Assembly: GCF_003666015.1 (NCBI RefSeq)
Contig: NZ_QPLT01000011.1
Location: forward strand, 1-64,000
Direction: 5' to 3'
Origin: Halorubrum sp. Atlit-26R
Lineage (GTDB): Archaea > Halobacteriota > Halobacteria > Halobacteriales > Haloferacaceae
Length of the DNA: 64,000 nt
In this document: positions 56,750-64,000 of the stretch, one piece after another
Layout: each line of letters opens with the position of its first letter
Position numbering within the stretch: position 1 is the first letter of the stretch
Notes under the pieces: model-generated
Database searches by the model: none
The model's input: only the letters and a program-made list of their open reading frames with translations
Told to the model about the DNA's origin: nothing
Program-made: the position numbers and the translations under genes

Positions 56750-57021
56750 CGGCGATCATCCTCCTCAAGGCACTCCCCGAGGCGCTCGTACAGCGACTCC
56801 GCAGCGTCGCGGTTGAGTGAGACGTGCTGCGAGCAGTCGCGACCGGCGTACTCGAACCGAGCAGTTAGTTCGACACAGAATCCCCCGCCGGGGACGAGCT
56901 GAGTTTTGAGTTCGACATCGTCGTGGTCGTGGACGTCCATCTCGATCTCGGCCGGCTCGATCTGGATGAAGAAGCGGTCCGGGTCGGGATGCTCGACAAA
57001 GCGCTCGACGTCGTCGCTCAT
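56746..57021 (-). CDS. Small hypothetical protein
   Basis: Ninety-one residues from MSDDVERFVEHPDPDRFFIQ. IEPAEIEMDVHDHDDVELKT then VPGGGFCVELTARFEYAGRD: beta-rich with a C-terminal helix. Unknown. Confidence 0.55.
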   Translation of the reverse strand: MSDDVERFVEHPDPDRFFIQIEPAEIEMDVHDHDDVELKTQLVPGGGFCVELTARFEYAGRDCSQHVSLNRDAAESLYERLGECLEEDDRR

Positions 57022-57470
57022 CGACTCGCCTCCACGGTCGCGCCCTCTTGTCTGCTCCACGAGACCGCCTCGCCGTCCTCGTCGACAAGCACCGCCACCG
57101 ATTCGGCGTCGTGCTCGGCGGCCGCCTCCCGGCGTTCCGCCGGCGTCATCCCGGCCTGTGCGAGGCCCTCGCCATTCGCTTCGAGGTAGCGTTCGCGCTG
57201 CGCGAGTGCGTGGAGAACGCGTTCGCGAGGCTCGCGGTCGTTGATCGACGCGAGTCGGCGCTCCATCGCGACCCAGTAGCGGGCGAGCGAGGTCGACTCG
57301 ATCCCGCGGATGCGAGCGAAGATGAACTCGCCGGACGTCCCGGCACCGCTGTCGGCGTGGATGTCTTCCTGGAGGAACCGCGCCGGGTTCTCGCCGTACC
57401 GCTCGGAGAGCTCGGGAGACGGGTCGGGTGTCTCCGCTGCCTGCTCGTTGTGCTGTCCGGACGCCGGCAT
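57018..57470 (-). CDS. Hypothetical protein
   Basis: 150 residues. LSERYGENPARFLQEDIHAD, FIFARIRGIESTSLARYWVA and a helical middle (RVLHALAQRERYLEANGEGL). Predicted mostly helical. Coupled to both neighbours. Confidence 0.55.
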   Translation of the reverse strand: MPASGQHNEQAAETPDPSPELSERYGENPARFLQEDIHADSGAGTSGEFIFARIRGIESTSLARYWVAMERRLASINDREPRERVLHALAQRERYLEANGEGLAQAGMTPAERREAAAEHDAESVAVLVDEDGEAVSWSRQEGATVEASR

Positions 57471-57802
57471 CAGCTCTCACCCTCCAAGTCGACGTCGGCG
57501 AGGCTGTCGTGGACGCTCGGGTCGAAGTTCCGAGCCCGCTCGTACAGCTCGTTGTCATGGGACTCCGGGAGATCGGGACCGATCACGCAGCCCTTACACG
57601 GGGCGATCTCGCGGTCCTGCGCCTCCCGCCGAGTGACGCGCTCAGGCCCTGACCGGTAGCCGGCGTCGTCGGCGTTGAAACACGGGTCGTCGGCGTCGTG
57701 ATAGACTCGACGCGTGCCTCCCGTCGACCGCTTGAGCAGTACCGTCTCGTCGAGAGGGCCGTCGTCCTTCTCGATCCGCGCGGCAACCTCGGCGTCCGAC
57801 AT
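57470..57802 (-). CDS. Hypothetical protein with metal-binding cysteines
   Basis: 110 residues from MSDAEVAARIEKDDGPLDET. RVYHDADDPCFNADDAGYRS and EIAPCKGCVIGPDLPESHDN carry three cysteines and histidines. This resembles small zinc proteins common in haloarchaeal proviruses. A start at 57814 would add four residues. Confidence 0.55.
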   Translation of the reverse strand: MSDAEVAARIEKDDGPLDETVLLKRSTGGTRRVYHDADDPCFNADDAGYRSGPERVTRREAQDREIAPCKGCVIGPDLPESHDNELYERARNFDPSVHDSLADVDLEGES

Positions 57803-57815
57803 CGCGCCGCCCATC

Positions 57816-58055
57816 TTAGATCACCTCGACACGCTCGGCGTCCGTGTCGAGCGGCTGGTCGTCATCTTCGACGTCGACGATGACGCGCGTCGCGAGTGTC
57901 TCCTCGCCCACCTGGACATCGCGTGTCCCGCGGACGATCCCGGGCGTGGTCGTGCCGTCGAGGCGGGTCACCCCGACGGCCATCCCAGCGAGCCCGACGT
58001 CGTCGGGGTAGTCGTCTGTGCCGTCCGTCTCGGTCGTGCCGTCTGTCTCTGACAT
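57816..58055 (-). CDS. Small beta-barrel-like protein, first gene of the leftward run
   Basis: Seventy-nine residues from MSETDGTTETDGTDDYPDDV. GLAGMAVGVTRLDGTTTPGI then TLATRVIVDVEDDDQPLDTD. A disordered acidic N-terminus and a compact beta domain. It lies 45 bases downstream of the left arm of the 58.1-58.3 kb inverted repeat, so expression probably depends on that region. Confidence 0.55.
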   Translation of the reverse strand: MSETDGTTETDGTDDYPDDVGLAGMAVGVTRLDGTTTPGIVRGTRDVQVGEETLATRVIVDVEDDDQPLDTDAERVEVI

Positions 58056-58099
58056 CGGTGGCGTGATCTCGGTGTCAGCGACCGGCACCGAACGAGGGT

Positions 58100-58316
58100 G
58101 CTTTCACGGCGTGAATAACGGGTTCGGCTGCGTTCAGCCGGCTCCGACCCGTTCCACTCCGTTCCACTCTCGTCGTACCCGTCGCTAACGCTTCCTTACT
58201 TACACACTACACTACAACGGAAGTTGGAGATAAACCAACGGAGGTGGGATAGTGGAGTGGTAGCGCGGCATCTCAGCGACCCTCCTCCGTGGAACGGTTA
58301 TTCACGGCGTGAAAGC
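58100..58316. repeat. 217-bp element with 22-bp inverted ends
   Basis: GCTTTCACGGCGTGAATAAC-GG (58100-58121) and its inverse at 58295-58316 match in 20 of 22 positions. Each arm holds the palindrome TTCACG-G-CGTGAA (58103-58115 and 58301-58313). The inside includes an AT-rich promoter-like part with TACACACTAC (58201-58210) and the hairpin at 58238-58290. The right arm lies in the 3' coding end of the next gene. Confidence 0.6.
58238..58290 (+). ncRNA. Truncated tRNA-like hairpin
   Basis: ACGGAGG (58238-58244) pairs perfectly with CCTCCGT (58284-58290). The 5' side continues TG-GGATAGTGGAGTGGTAGC, very like the acceptor-D-arm start of archaeal tRNAs, but the anticodon and T arms are missing (53 nt total). 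It may be a tRNA remnant, a mini-tRNA-like regulator or a coincidental stem. Confidence 0.3.
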
Positions 58317-58767
58317 GTTCGAGATCGTTCACGCCGTCGAGATTCACGCGAACTCGTTTCTGACCACCCTCGCCGCTGGGTCGGTCGTACGCGAAGCCGT
58401 CCATGTCGGCCGCGCGCTCCATCAGGTCGTAGCAGTGGCCGGCCGACGGGTGACCGTCGAAGAGCCACTTGACGTCGTCGTAGTGGAGCGCTGCGCGACC
58501 GCCACGCTTCTCGGCCTCCTCGACGAGGGCCGACCGCACGCGGCTCACCTTCTGCGGCTTCGTCAGCTGCTGGTACTCGGTCGCTCCGGGATCGGGGTCA
58601 ACGAGTTCCTGGAGCTCGGCAACCTCCTCGCGAAGGCGCCGGTTCTCCTCGACGACCTCGTGGACAGCGTCGACGATGTTGTCGTAGTCTTCGGGGTCAC
58701 CGGACGCAAGGCCGTAGATGAGCTGCCGGATGGCGGCGTGGTCGAGTGCCTCCGAGGCCTCGCTCAT
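58273..58767 (-). CDS. Coiled-coil / HTH hypothetical protein
   Basis: 164 residues from MSEASEALDHAAIRQLIYGL. A heptad helix (VVEENRRLREEVAELQELVD, about 45-64) precedes an HTH-like region (TKPQKVSRVRSALVEEAEKR, KWLFDGHPSAGHCYDLMERA) and a C-terminal RPSGEGGQKRVRVNL. It looks like a DNA-binding accessory protein. The last codons are within the inverted repeat arm. Confidence 0.6.
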   Translation of the reverse strand: MSEASEALDHAAIRQLIYGLASGDPEDYDNIVDAVHEVVEENRRLREEVAELQELVDPDPGATEYQQLTKPQKVSRVRSALVEEAEKRGGRAALHYDDVKWLFDGHPSAGHCYDLMERAADMDGFAYDRPSGEGGQKRVRVNLDGVNDLERFHAVNNRSTEEGR

Positions 58768-58922
58768 CGCGAACGCACCCCCATCGACCGCTTCGCGACC
58801 ACGAACGCGTCGAGCGCGACGTGGTCGCACGTGAGACACTCGATCGACCCATCGGCGAGCTCACGACCAGCGAGGGCACCGCACCGCGGGCAGGGTTCCT
58901 CGCGGTCGACGATCCCCGTCAC
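58764..58922 (-). CDS. Fifty-two-residue zinc-ribbon protein (GTG start)
   Basis: GTG at 58922 overlaps the preceding TGA (GTGA). VTGIVDREEPCPRCGALAGR, then ELADGSIECLTCDHVALDAF. CPRC and CLTC form a zinc ribbon. The stop overlaps the next ATG. Confidence 0.65.
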   Translation of the reverse strand: MTGIVDREEPCPRCGALAGRELADGSIECLTCDHVALDAFVVAKRSMGVRSR

Positions 58923-59134
58923 GGGACACGCACCTCCGCTTCGGCGCCGTCACCGACGTGGTACACCTCGCCGCGTCGGTCGAGCGTGTCGAGCTGCTCG
59001 ACGATGCGGTCACGCTCGACGTCGAGTTCGACCTCCGCACCTTCAATGAGGTCGTTGCGGGTAACTCCGGGATCCGACCGCCGGACGATCTCCTTGAGCG
59101 TCGTCTGTATCTGCGCCGCGTAGACGACCGCCAT
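58919..59134 (-). CDS. Small winged-helix-like protein next to the right end
   Basis: Seventy-one residues, QIQTTLKEIVRRSDPGVTRN, then DLIEGAEVELDVERDRIVEQ and LDTLDRRGEVYHVGDG as a wing. This could be an excisionase/recombination-directionality-like or regulatory protein given its place 130 bp from the right att core, but nothing in the sequence proves that. Confidence 0.55.
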   Translation of the reverse strand: MAVVYAAQIQTTLKEIVRRSDPGVTRNDLIEGAEVELDVERDRIVEQLDTLDRRGEVYHVGDGAEAEVRVP

Positions 59135-59228
59135 CAGGCCGTCACCCCCGTAGCTGCCGCTGAGGGTACGGGATCAGGATGTCCGGCAGCCGCTCGCCGG
59201 TTTGCTAAGAAAGAAGGAAACGGCGTTA

Positions 59229-59245
59229 GCGGGCCTAAGGCCCGC
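59229..59245 (-). terminator. Provirus-supplied secY terminator
   Basis: GCGGGCC-TAA-GGCCCGC on the plus strand; a perfect 7-bp stem and 3-base loop, 10 bases beyond the secY stop. It is followed in secY sense by TAACGCCGTTTCCTTCTTTC. It replaces the displaced terminator at 7373-7404. Confidence 0.7.
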
Positions 59246-59254
59246 ACATATCCG

Positions 59255-60736
59255 CTATTCTGAACCGAACATCTGGCGCATCATCGGATGCATCTCCATC
59301 AGCTGCTCTTCGGCGATCTCCTCGTACAGCTTGTACGTGATAGAGACCGCAAGCAGCAGCCCGGTTCCGGAGACCTGGCCGATGGTGCCGAGCAGGTTCG
59401 CCATCACGGCGAGCAGCCCGACGAGGGCGCCGCCGATGACGGTCACCTGCGGGATGTACCGCTCCATGACCTTCTCGACGACCTGCGGATTCCGGCGGAA
59501 CCCGGGGATCTGCATCCCGGAGTTCTGGATCTGCTTCGCGGTCGCCTCCGGCCCCATGCCGGTCGTCTCGACCCAGAAGATCGCGAAGATGGCGCCGCCG
59601 ACGATCATGAACGAGAGGTCGACGGCGAGCCGGACCGCGATCATCCACGGTTCGACCGACGCCGGGATCTCGCCGAGGAACCACATCCACTGCTCGCGGC
59701 TCTGAATGGGGTTCAGGTAGTAGAACAGCCCGGAGATGGGCTGTCCCTGCTCGCTGTACTCGCCGAGGAACGCCGGCATCCCCGCCCACTGCGAGGAGAG
59801 GATCTGGCCGAGGAACTGGATGTTCGCCTGCAGCGCGCGAACGAGGATCATCGGCAGGACGGACGCGTAGATGAGCTTCACCGGGAAGCGTCCGCGAGCG
59901 CCCTTCACGCGGGCGTGCGACAGCGGGATCTCGACGCGGACCGACTCCGCGTACACGACGATCCCGAAGATGAACACCGTGGTGAAAAGCGCCAGAATGC
60001 TACCCGGATCGAACAGCAGGTTCTGGAGCCCCTCCGCCGTGAACGGCGACAGCGAGGCCGGCACGTCGCCGACGATGACGCCGTACCAGCTCGCGAAGAA
60101 GCCGGACGCGCCGAGCGCGGAGAAGCTGAAGAAGCCGCCGACGATCTGCTGGCTCACCGACGCGATGATGAACAGCCCGACACCGGAGCCGACCCCCCAC
60201 TTGCTCACGATCTCGTCCATGAACAGGATGAGGATGCCGCCGACGAAGATCTGCGCGAAGATCAGCACCTGCACGCCGAACGTGCCGATGCCGAGCGCGT
60301 CACCGACGGCGGGGTCGGCCGGAAGGAAGCTCCCGGTGAACACCATCGGCGCCGCCGTCAGCGCCGAGACGATGATCACCAGCAGCTTCTGGAGGCCCTG
60401 ATAGAGGACCTGGTCACGCGGGTCGTTCTCCGTGTCGAGCCCGAGGAGGTTCGCACCGCCCAACAGTTGGAGGACGATGGACGCCGTGACGATCGGCCCG
60501 ATACCGACCTGTAACAGCGACCCGGACGAGCCGGCGAGCACCGACCGGAACTGCCCGAAGAAGTCCGACCCCTGCCCGACCGCCAACCCGAACGGGTTGA
60601 TGTTGGTCAGGAAGAAGTAGACGATCAGGATGCCGGCCGTCCACGTGAGCTTCCGCTTGAACGGGACGTGCCCCGCGGGCCGCTCCACGACGGGCATCCG
60701 CGAGAGCACCGGTTCGGCGGCCTCCTTCCAGCTCAT
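59255..60736 (-). CDS. secY: Preprotein translocase subunit SecY
   Basis: 493 residues from MSWKEAAEPVLSRMPVVERP. Ten membrane spans; the N-terminal span FKRKLTWTAGILIVYFFLTN, plug region and QVLIFAQIFVGGILILFMDE are visible. It is the channel of the Sec translocon. It is the last gene of the ribosomal operon, one base after rpl15. The C-terminal GSE and terminator are supplied by the provirus, since the 16-bp core covers codons for MRQMF. Confidence 0.97.
   Translation of the reverse strand: MSWKEAAEPVLSRMPVVERPAGHVPFKRKLTWTAGILIVYFFLTNINPFGLAVGQGSDFFGQFRSVLAGSSGSLLQVGIGPIVTASIVLQLLGGANLLGLDTENDPRDQVLYQGLQKLLVIIVSALTAAPMVFTGSFLPADPAVGDALGIGTFGVQVLIFAQIFVGGILILFMDEIVSKWGVGSGVGLFIIASVSQQIVGGFFSFSALGASGFFASWYGVIVGDVPASLSPFTAEGLQNLLFDPGSILALFTTVFIFGIVVYAESVRVEIPLSHARVKGARGRFPVKLIYASVLPMILVRALQANIQFLGQILSSQWAGMPAFLGEYSEQGQPISGLFYYLNPIQSREQWMWFLGEIPASVEPWMIAVRLAVDLSFMIVGGAIFAIFWVETTGMGPEATAKQIQNSGMQIPGFRRNPQVVEKVMERYIPQVTVIGGALVGLLAVMANLLGTIGQVSGTGLLLAVSITYKLYEEIAEEQLMEMHPMMRQMFGSE
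59266..59281. other. attR core (16-bp direct repeat in secY)
   Basis: CGAACATCTGGCGCAT, identical to 7414-7429. It covers the secY codons for MRQMF. Integration here keeps secY functional. Confidence 0.75.
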
Positions 60737-60737
60737 G

Positions 60738-61235
60738 TTACGCCTCGTCGTTCTCGTCGTCGGAAGTGTTTTCCGGTTCGTCAGCGGCTTCCTCGGCGCG
60801 CTCGGAGAGCGTCGCCTCGCCGCCGGCGTCCTCGATGAGCTCGACCGCACCGGCCGTGAACGCGTCGGCCGTGACGCGGAGCTCGCGCCGGACCTGCCCG
60901 CCGCCGAGCACCTTCACCACGTCGGCCTCGTGGCCGTCCTCGACGACGTCGCGCGCGTCGAAGACGTACGCGTCGCCGTCCTCCTCGGCGAGGTCCTCCG
61001 CGGCGTACAGCGCCGCGTCCTCGTCGAGCTTCTGGACCTTCACTTCGAGGACCTCCGTCTTGGCGTCCTCGGGGCGCTTGAACCCGTGCTTACCGAGCGG
61101 ACCGTAGTTGTGGTACTCGTGTTTCGCGCGGCCGGCCGCGCCGCGGCCGCCGCGGTGCCCGGCGCCGCGCCGGTTCTTGTGCGTGCCGCCGCCGTGCGTC
61201 CGAGAGCCGCGCTGTCGTCGTTTCTTGCTCGTCAT
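60738..61235 (-). CDS. rpl15: 50S ribosomal protein uL15
   Basis: 165 residues from MTSKKRRQRGSRTHGGGTHK. The basic, Gly-rich N-terminus (RRGAGHRGGRGAAGRAKHEY) binds rRNA, and the C-terminal part has KVLGGGQVRRELRVTADAFT. An acidic tail is the usual halophilic addition. It lies between rpl30 and secY. Confidence 0.96.
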   Translation of the reverse strand: MTSKKRRQRGSRTHGGGTHKNRRGAGHRGGRGAAGRAKHEYHNYGPLGKHGFKRPEDAKTEVLEVKVQKLDEDAALYAAEDLAEEDGDAYVFDARDVVEDGHEADVVKVLGGGQVRRELRVTADAFTAGAVELIEDAGGEATLSERAEEAADEPENTSDDENDEA

Positions 61236-61696
61236 CGCATCGCCTCCAGGAGACCGTCGATCTCCTCGGTGGTGTGTTTCCCGAGTTCGCCGCCCTCGAT
61301 CACGGGGTGTTTGATGCCCTCGTGACCGCCGCGGGGGGCGTGGAGCCGCAGCGTCGGCGAGAGGCCCTGCGCGCGCAGGGTCGTCTCCTCGTCGACGAGC
61401 GCCTCGGCCAGCGCCTCGAGGTCGGCGTAGTCGGTGTTGTCGTCGATCCACTCGTCGTCGACGTCGGCCGTGCCCTCTAAGGGCTCGCCGCGCCGCGCGA
61501 TCGTCCGCGCGACGGCCTCGACGCTCGGTTCCCCGAACGCGACGACGTCGTTGACCTTCGCGATCATGCCGCGGTACGAGTCCGTCTCGGGGACGAACGT
61601 CGCGTGGTTGACGCGCCCGACGTTCAGCATGTCGAGCGTGTCCTCGACGCCGTAGTCGAGGTTGACGTCGCCGCGGAGCTGCACGATCGCCTGCAT
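61232..61696 (-). CDS. rpl30: 50S ribosomal protein uL30
   Basis: 154 residues, [20 protein letters not shown] and LDMLNVGRVNHATFVPETDS, typical archaeal uL30. The C-terminal LSPTLRLHAPRGGHEGIKHP is characteristic. The start at 61696 overlaps the rps5 stop; an adjacent ATG (61699) is possible. Confidence 0.95.
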   Translation of the reverse strand: MQAIVQLRGDVNLDYGVEDTLDMLNVGRVNHATFVPETDSYRGMIAKVNDVVAFGEPSVEAVARTIARRGEPLEGTADVDDEWIDDNTDYADLEALAEALVDEETTLRAQGLSPTLRLHAPRGGHEGIKHPVIEGGELGKHTTEEIDGLLEAMR

Positions 61697-62343
61697 CACT
61701 CGCTCACCTCGTCGTAGTGGACCTCACGCGCGTGCTGCGGAGTGCGGGACTGCGCCGCGTTCTCCAAGGCGTTGAACGTCGCCTTCGCGAGGTTCACCGT
61801 GGTGCGCGTGTTGCCGTCGGAGTTCGTCCAGGCGTCCTCGACGCCGGCGAGCTCCAAGATGTTGCGGACCGTCTCCGCGGCCGCGAGGCCCAGCCCCTGC
61901 GGGGCGGGCTTGATCTCGACGGTGACGGAGCCGGCCTTCCCCTTCGCCGTGCGGGTCAGGGAGTTGGTGCCGCCGGGCTGGTCCTCCCAGGAGCCGGAGC
62001 CGCGGTCGACCGAGATGATGTTCAGCTTCGCGACGTCGATCGCCTTCTGGATCGCGCCGCCGACCTGGTCGTCGCGGGCCTGCGCGTAGCCGAGGTAGCC
62101 GTCGCGGTTACCCACGGCGACCACGCAGCGGAACTTCACGCGCCGGCCGGAGTCGGTCATGCGCTGGACCATGTTGATGTCCAGCACCTCGTCTTCGAGC
62201 CCCGGGAGGAGCTGGTCGACGATCTCCGCCTCCTTCAGCGGGAGGCCGGAGTTGAGCGCCTGTTCCATCGACGTGATGTCGCCGTCCTGTACCTTGCGGC
62301 CGAGTCGCGTCCGCGGTTCCCAGCCGTCGTTGTGTCTACTCAT
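61696..62343 (-). CDS. rps5: 30S ribosomal protein uS5
   Basis: 215 residues. Double-stranded RNA-binding-like S5 domain: [20 protein letters not shown], and the C-terminal [20 protein letters not shown]. Participates in decoding fidelity. Overlaps rpl18 and rpl30. Confidence 0.96.
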   Translation of the reverse strand: MSRHNDGWEPRTRLGRKVQDGDITSMEQALNSGLPLKEAEIVDQLLPGLEDEVLDINMVQRMTDSGRRVKFRCVVAVGNRDGYLGYAQARDDQVGGAIQKAIDVAKLNIISVDRGSGSWEDQPGGTNSLTRTAKGKAGSVTVEIKPAPQGLGLAAAETVRNILELAGVEDAWTNSDGNTRTTVNLAKATFNALENAAQSRTPQHAREVHYDEVSE

Positions 62344-62893
62344 GGTCCTCCTGGATTGTCGCGAGCACGTCGTCGAAGTGCTCGGGTAGCTCGCTGGCGT
62401 CGAACGAACCGCTGTACAGCGGCTCGTCGAGCTGCTCGGCGTAGTCGGCGATATGCTCGCCGCGCGTGCGCGACCAGTCGGCCAGCACGTCGTCGTTGTG
62501 CGGGATCTCGAGGCCCGCGTCGATCGCTCCTTCCTGTACCGCGAACGTCTTGTTGCCGGGCGTCGCCGTGTTGAGCCCGATGTCGAGGACGGCCTCGTCG
62601 AGGCCGGCGTCGACTGCGCGAGCGCCCGCGAGGAAGCCGGTGAGGTACGCGCTGGGTAGGTTGCCCGTGGGGGCGTCCCAGCCGTACTCGCCGAGCTCCT
62701 CGCTGGAGGCGGCCGCGTGGGTCTCGTCGCCGTCGGGTCCGGGGGTCACCAGCTGCGCCCTGACGTGAGCGTTGCTCACCCGGGCGACCAGGCGAGGCTT
62801 GCCCGATTTCAGCAGGCGCAACCTCTGATGGTAATCCGTCCGGACCTCGCGGCGGCGCCGCATCGGCACCTTGTATCGTGGTCCTGTCGCCAT
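62336..62893 (-). CDS. rpl18: 50S ribosomal protein uL18
   Basis: 185 residues, [20 protein letters not shown] and [18 protein letters not shown], the 5S rRNA-binding L18 of archaea. It overlaps rps5 by eight bases and rpl19e by one. Confidence 0.96.
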   Translation of the reverse strand: MATGPRYKVPMRRRREVRTDYHQRLRLLKSGKPRLVARVSNAHVRAQLVTPGPDGDETHAAASSEELGEYGWDAPTGNLPSAYLTGFLAGARAVDAGLDEAVLDIGLNTATPGNKTFAVQEGAIDAGLEIPHNDDVLADWSRTRGEHIADYAEQLDEPLYSGSFDASELPEHFDDVLATIQEDHE

Positions 62894-63354
62894 TAGTCCG
62901 TCACCTCGTAACCGTACTGCGTCCGAATGTACGCCTCGAGACGGGCGACGTCCTCGAAGTCTCCCCCGCTCGCCTTGTTGTAGAGCGTGCGGTACTCGGA
63001 GGCGTCGAGCACGTCTTCCTCGTCGCGAAGCTCCTTCAGGCGCGCCCGCTGTGCGCGGATCCGCGCCTTCCAGTCGTCTTTCGTGTCCTGCCGCGCGCCG
63101 GAGCGGCCCTTCCGGGTACCGGCGCCCGACTGGTGCCCGTACGAGCGCTTTTCGGCGCGCTCTCGGGCGCGACCGCGCGAGTTCGTCTTCTCGTCTTTCG
63201 CGCGGATCGTTCCCTGTTCGATGAGCTCGCGGACGTCCTCGCGGGTGATGGCGTCCTCGATCTCCTCCTGTGCGTCGGGGTCGAGCCAGACGCGGCCCTT
63301 GCCGACGTCGAGCTCGTCCGCTGCGAGCCGTTTCTGCGCCTTCAGATCACTCAT
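62893..63354 (-). CDS. rpl19e: 50S ribosomal protein eL19
   Basis: 153 residues, [20 protein letters not shown] then [20 protein letters not shown], the eukaryote/archaea-type L19 with its long basic helix ([20 protein letters not shown]). Confidence 0.96.
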   Translation of the reverse strand: MSDLKAQKRLAADELDVGKGRVWLDPDAQEEIEDAITREDVRELIEQGTIRAKDEKTNSRGRARERAEKRSYGHQSGAGTRKGRSGARQDTKDDWKARIRAQRARLKELRDEEDVLDASEYRTLYNKASGGDFEDVARLEAYIRTQYGYEVTD

Positions 63355-64000
63355 CGTCCACCTCCACTTCGACGTAGGTCGGGTTCAGCACGCGAATGCC
63401 CCGCTCTTCCGCCTCGTCTTCTATCAGTTCGCGCTTGCGACCGCCGACCTTCGAGGCGATACGCACCGCCTGCGTGTCGCCGTCGACGCCCTCGAGGTCG
63501 TCCGTGTTGTGCACGCGGACCTCCTCGAAGCCGCTCGGGTGCAGGTCGCGCGACGCCTTGGGCGAGCGGAAGCCGGCCTCGACGACCGGGCCCTTCGACT
63601 TCATGCGGCGGCGCTGCTTGGAGAGCCCGCCGCGCGGCTTGCGCCACGAGGTCGGGATCCGCTTTTTCTTGTGGTAGTCCTGCCGGTTGAACTGCGGTTT
63701 CCCCTCGCGGTGCTTCTGTGCGAGCGCGCGAGCGGTCTCGTCGTCCAGCTCCGGCGTCTTGTCGGCGTGGCCGCGGGGGCGAAGCTCCGTCTCGACGGTC
63801 TCGTCGGCGTCGGCCTCGTCGGCCGGCTCCTCCTCGTCCGTCTCGTCTTCGATCTCCGCGTCCGCCTCCTCGTCGACCTCCAGTCCGCCGACGTCGGCCT
63901 TGATACGCGCTGCGAGCGCGTTGCCGACGCCGTCGACCTCGGAGAGCTCCGACTGGGAGGCGGCCTTCACGTCCTCGACCGTCTCGTAGCCGGCCTCGCG
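63347..64000 (-). CDS. rpl32e: 50S ribosomal protein eL32, 5' end outside the window
   Basis: At least 217 codons in frame; the N-terminus continues past 64000 (the frame is open through [20 protein letters not shown]). The long N-terminal helix-hairpin-helix extension ([20 protein letters not shown]) and acidic linker are typical of haloarchaeal eL32. The core is [20 protein letters not shown] and [20 protein letters not shown]. Confidence 0.95.
   Translation of the reverse strand, partial: REAGYETVEDVKAASQSELSEVDGVGNALAARIKADVGGLEVDEEADAEIEDETDEEEPADEADADETVETELRPRGHADKTPELDDETARALAQKHREGKPQFNRQDYHKKKRIPTSWRKPRGGLSKQRRRMKSKGPVVEAGFRSPKASRDLHPSGFEEVRVHNTDDLEGVDGDTQAVRIASKVGGRKRELIEDEAEERGIRVLNPTYVEVEVDDE

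Larger units (their letters stand above)
7414..59281. mobile_element. Provirus of a tailed haloarchaeal virus, about 52 kb, in secY
   Basis: It is bounded by the 16-bp core repeats at 7414 and 59266. It contains an integrase next to the left end, an Orc1/Cdc6 replication gene with candidate origin, repressor-like genes, and a complete packaging, capsid and tail module in canonical order. The right end restores the secY reading frame and supplies a new terminator (59229-59245). No lysin or virus DNA polymerase is visible. The accessory segment 22.5-28.7 kb carries an S-layer glycoprotein. The boundaries rest on the repeat, the stranded secY tail and gene content. Confidence 0.8.

Overview
The window comes from a haloarchaeon, with a Halorubrum-like flavour. 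Evidence: very high G+C, acidic proteins throughout, TATA/BRE-type promoters with many leaderless starts, a PGF-CTERM S-layer glycoprotein, an archaeal Orc1/Cdc6, and the archaeal ribosomal order rpl32e-rpl19e-rpl18-rps5-rpl30-rpl15-secY at the right end.

Layout. (1) 1-7413 is a worn defence island: a C-terminal hsdS scrap, intact hsdR, the tail of an Eco57I-type methylase, a GC-rich intergenic repeat block, a truncated ATPase, a TumE/TumA toxin-antitoxin pair whose toxin gene is frameshifted, and an intact archaeal ATPase with a DUF234-type nuclease-like C-terminus. (2) About 7414-59281 is read as one provirus of about 52 kb inserted in the 3' end of secY. A 16-bp identical core lies at 7414-7429 and at 59266-59281. 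A secY tail with its own terminator is stranded at the left end, and the tyrosine recombinase starts 45 bp inside the left core. (3) 59255-64000 is secY and the host ribosomal protein operon, all on the minus strand and running off the right edge.

Inside the provirus. 7.5-14.9 kb holds integrase, a leftward operon of small proteins, a PhiH1-type repressor and an HTH gene pair. 14.9-17.7 kb holds Orc1/Cdc6 with two ORB-like repeats (a candidate origin) and a multi-pass membrane protein. 17.7-22.3 kb has two divergent operons of small proteins, including SWIM-type and J-domain proteins. 22.5-28.7 kb is an accessory segment: a complete S-layer glycoprotein, a ten-repeat HNH-associated-repeat protein and small membrane proteins. 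29.4-54.9 kb is the late module of a tailed (siphovirus-like) virus, transcribed leftward. In transcription order it has metallophosphoesterase, small terminase, HAD phosphatase, Mu gpF-like protein, large terminase, portal, protease, scaffold, HK97-fold capsid, connectors, tail tube, frameshifted tail chaperone, tape measure and tail-tip/adhesin genes. 55-59.1 kb carries tRNA-Phe, a tRNA-like structure and small regulatory or zinc-finger genes.

Most notable: the virus-carried S-layer gene, which could change the host surface its own or rival virions bind; the secY attachment site with an older, degenerate secY 3' copy at 3390-3518 suggesting repeated integration; a textbook -1 frameshift heptamer in the tail chaperone; and a 217-bp element bounded by 22-bp inverted repeats. 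All functional calls are from reading the sequence; no database search was run.
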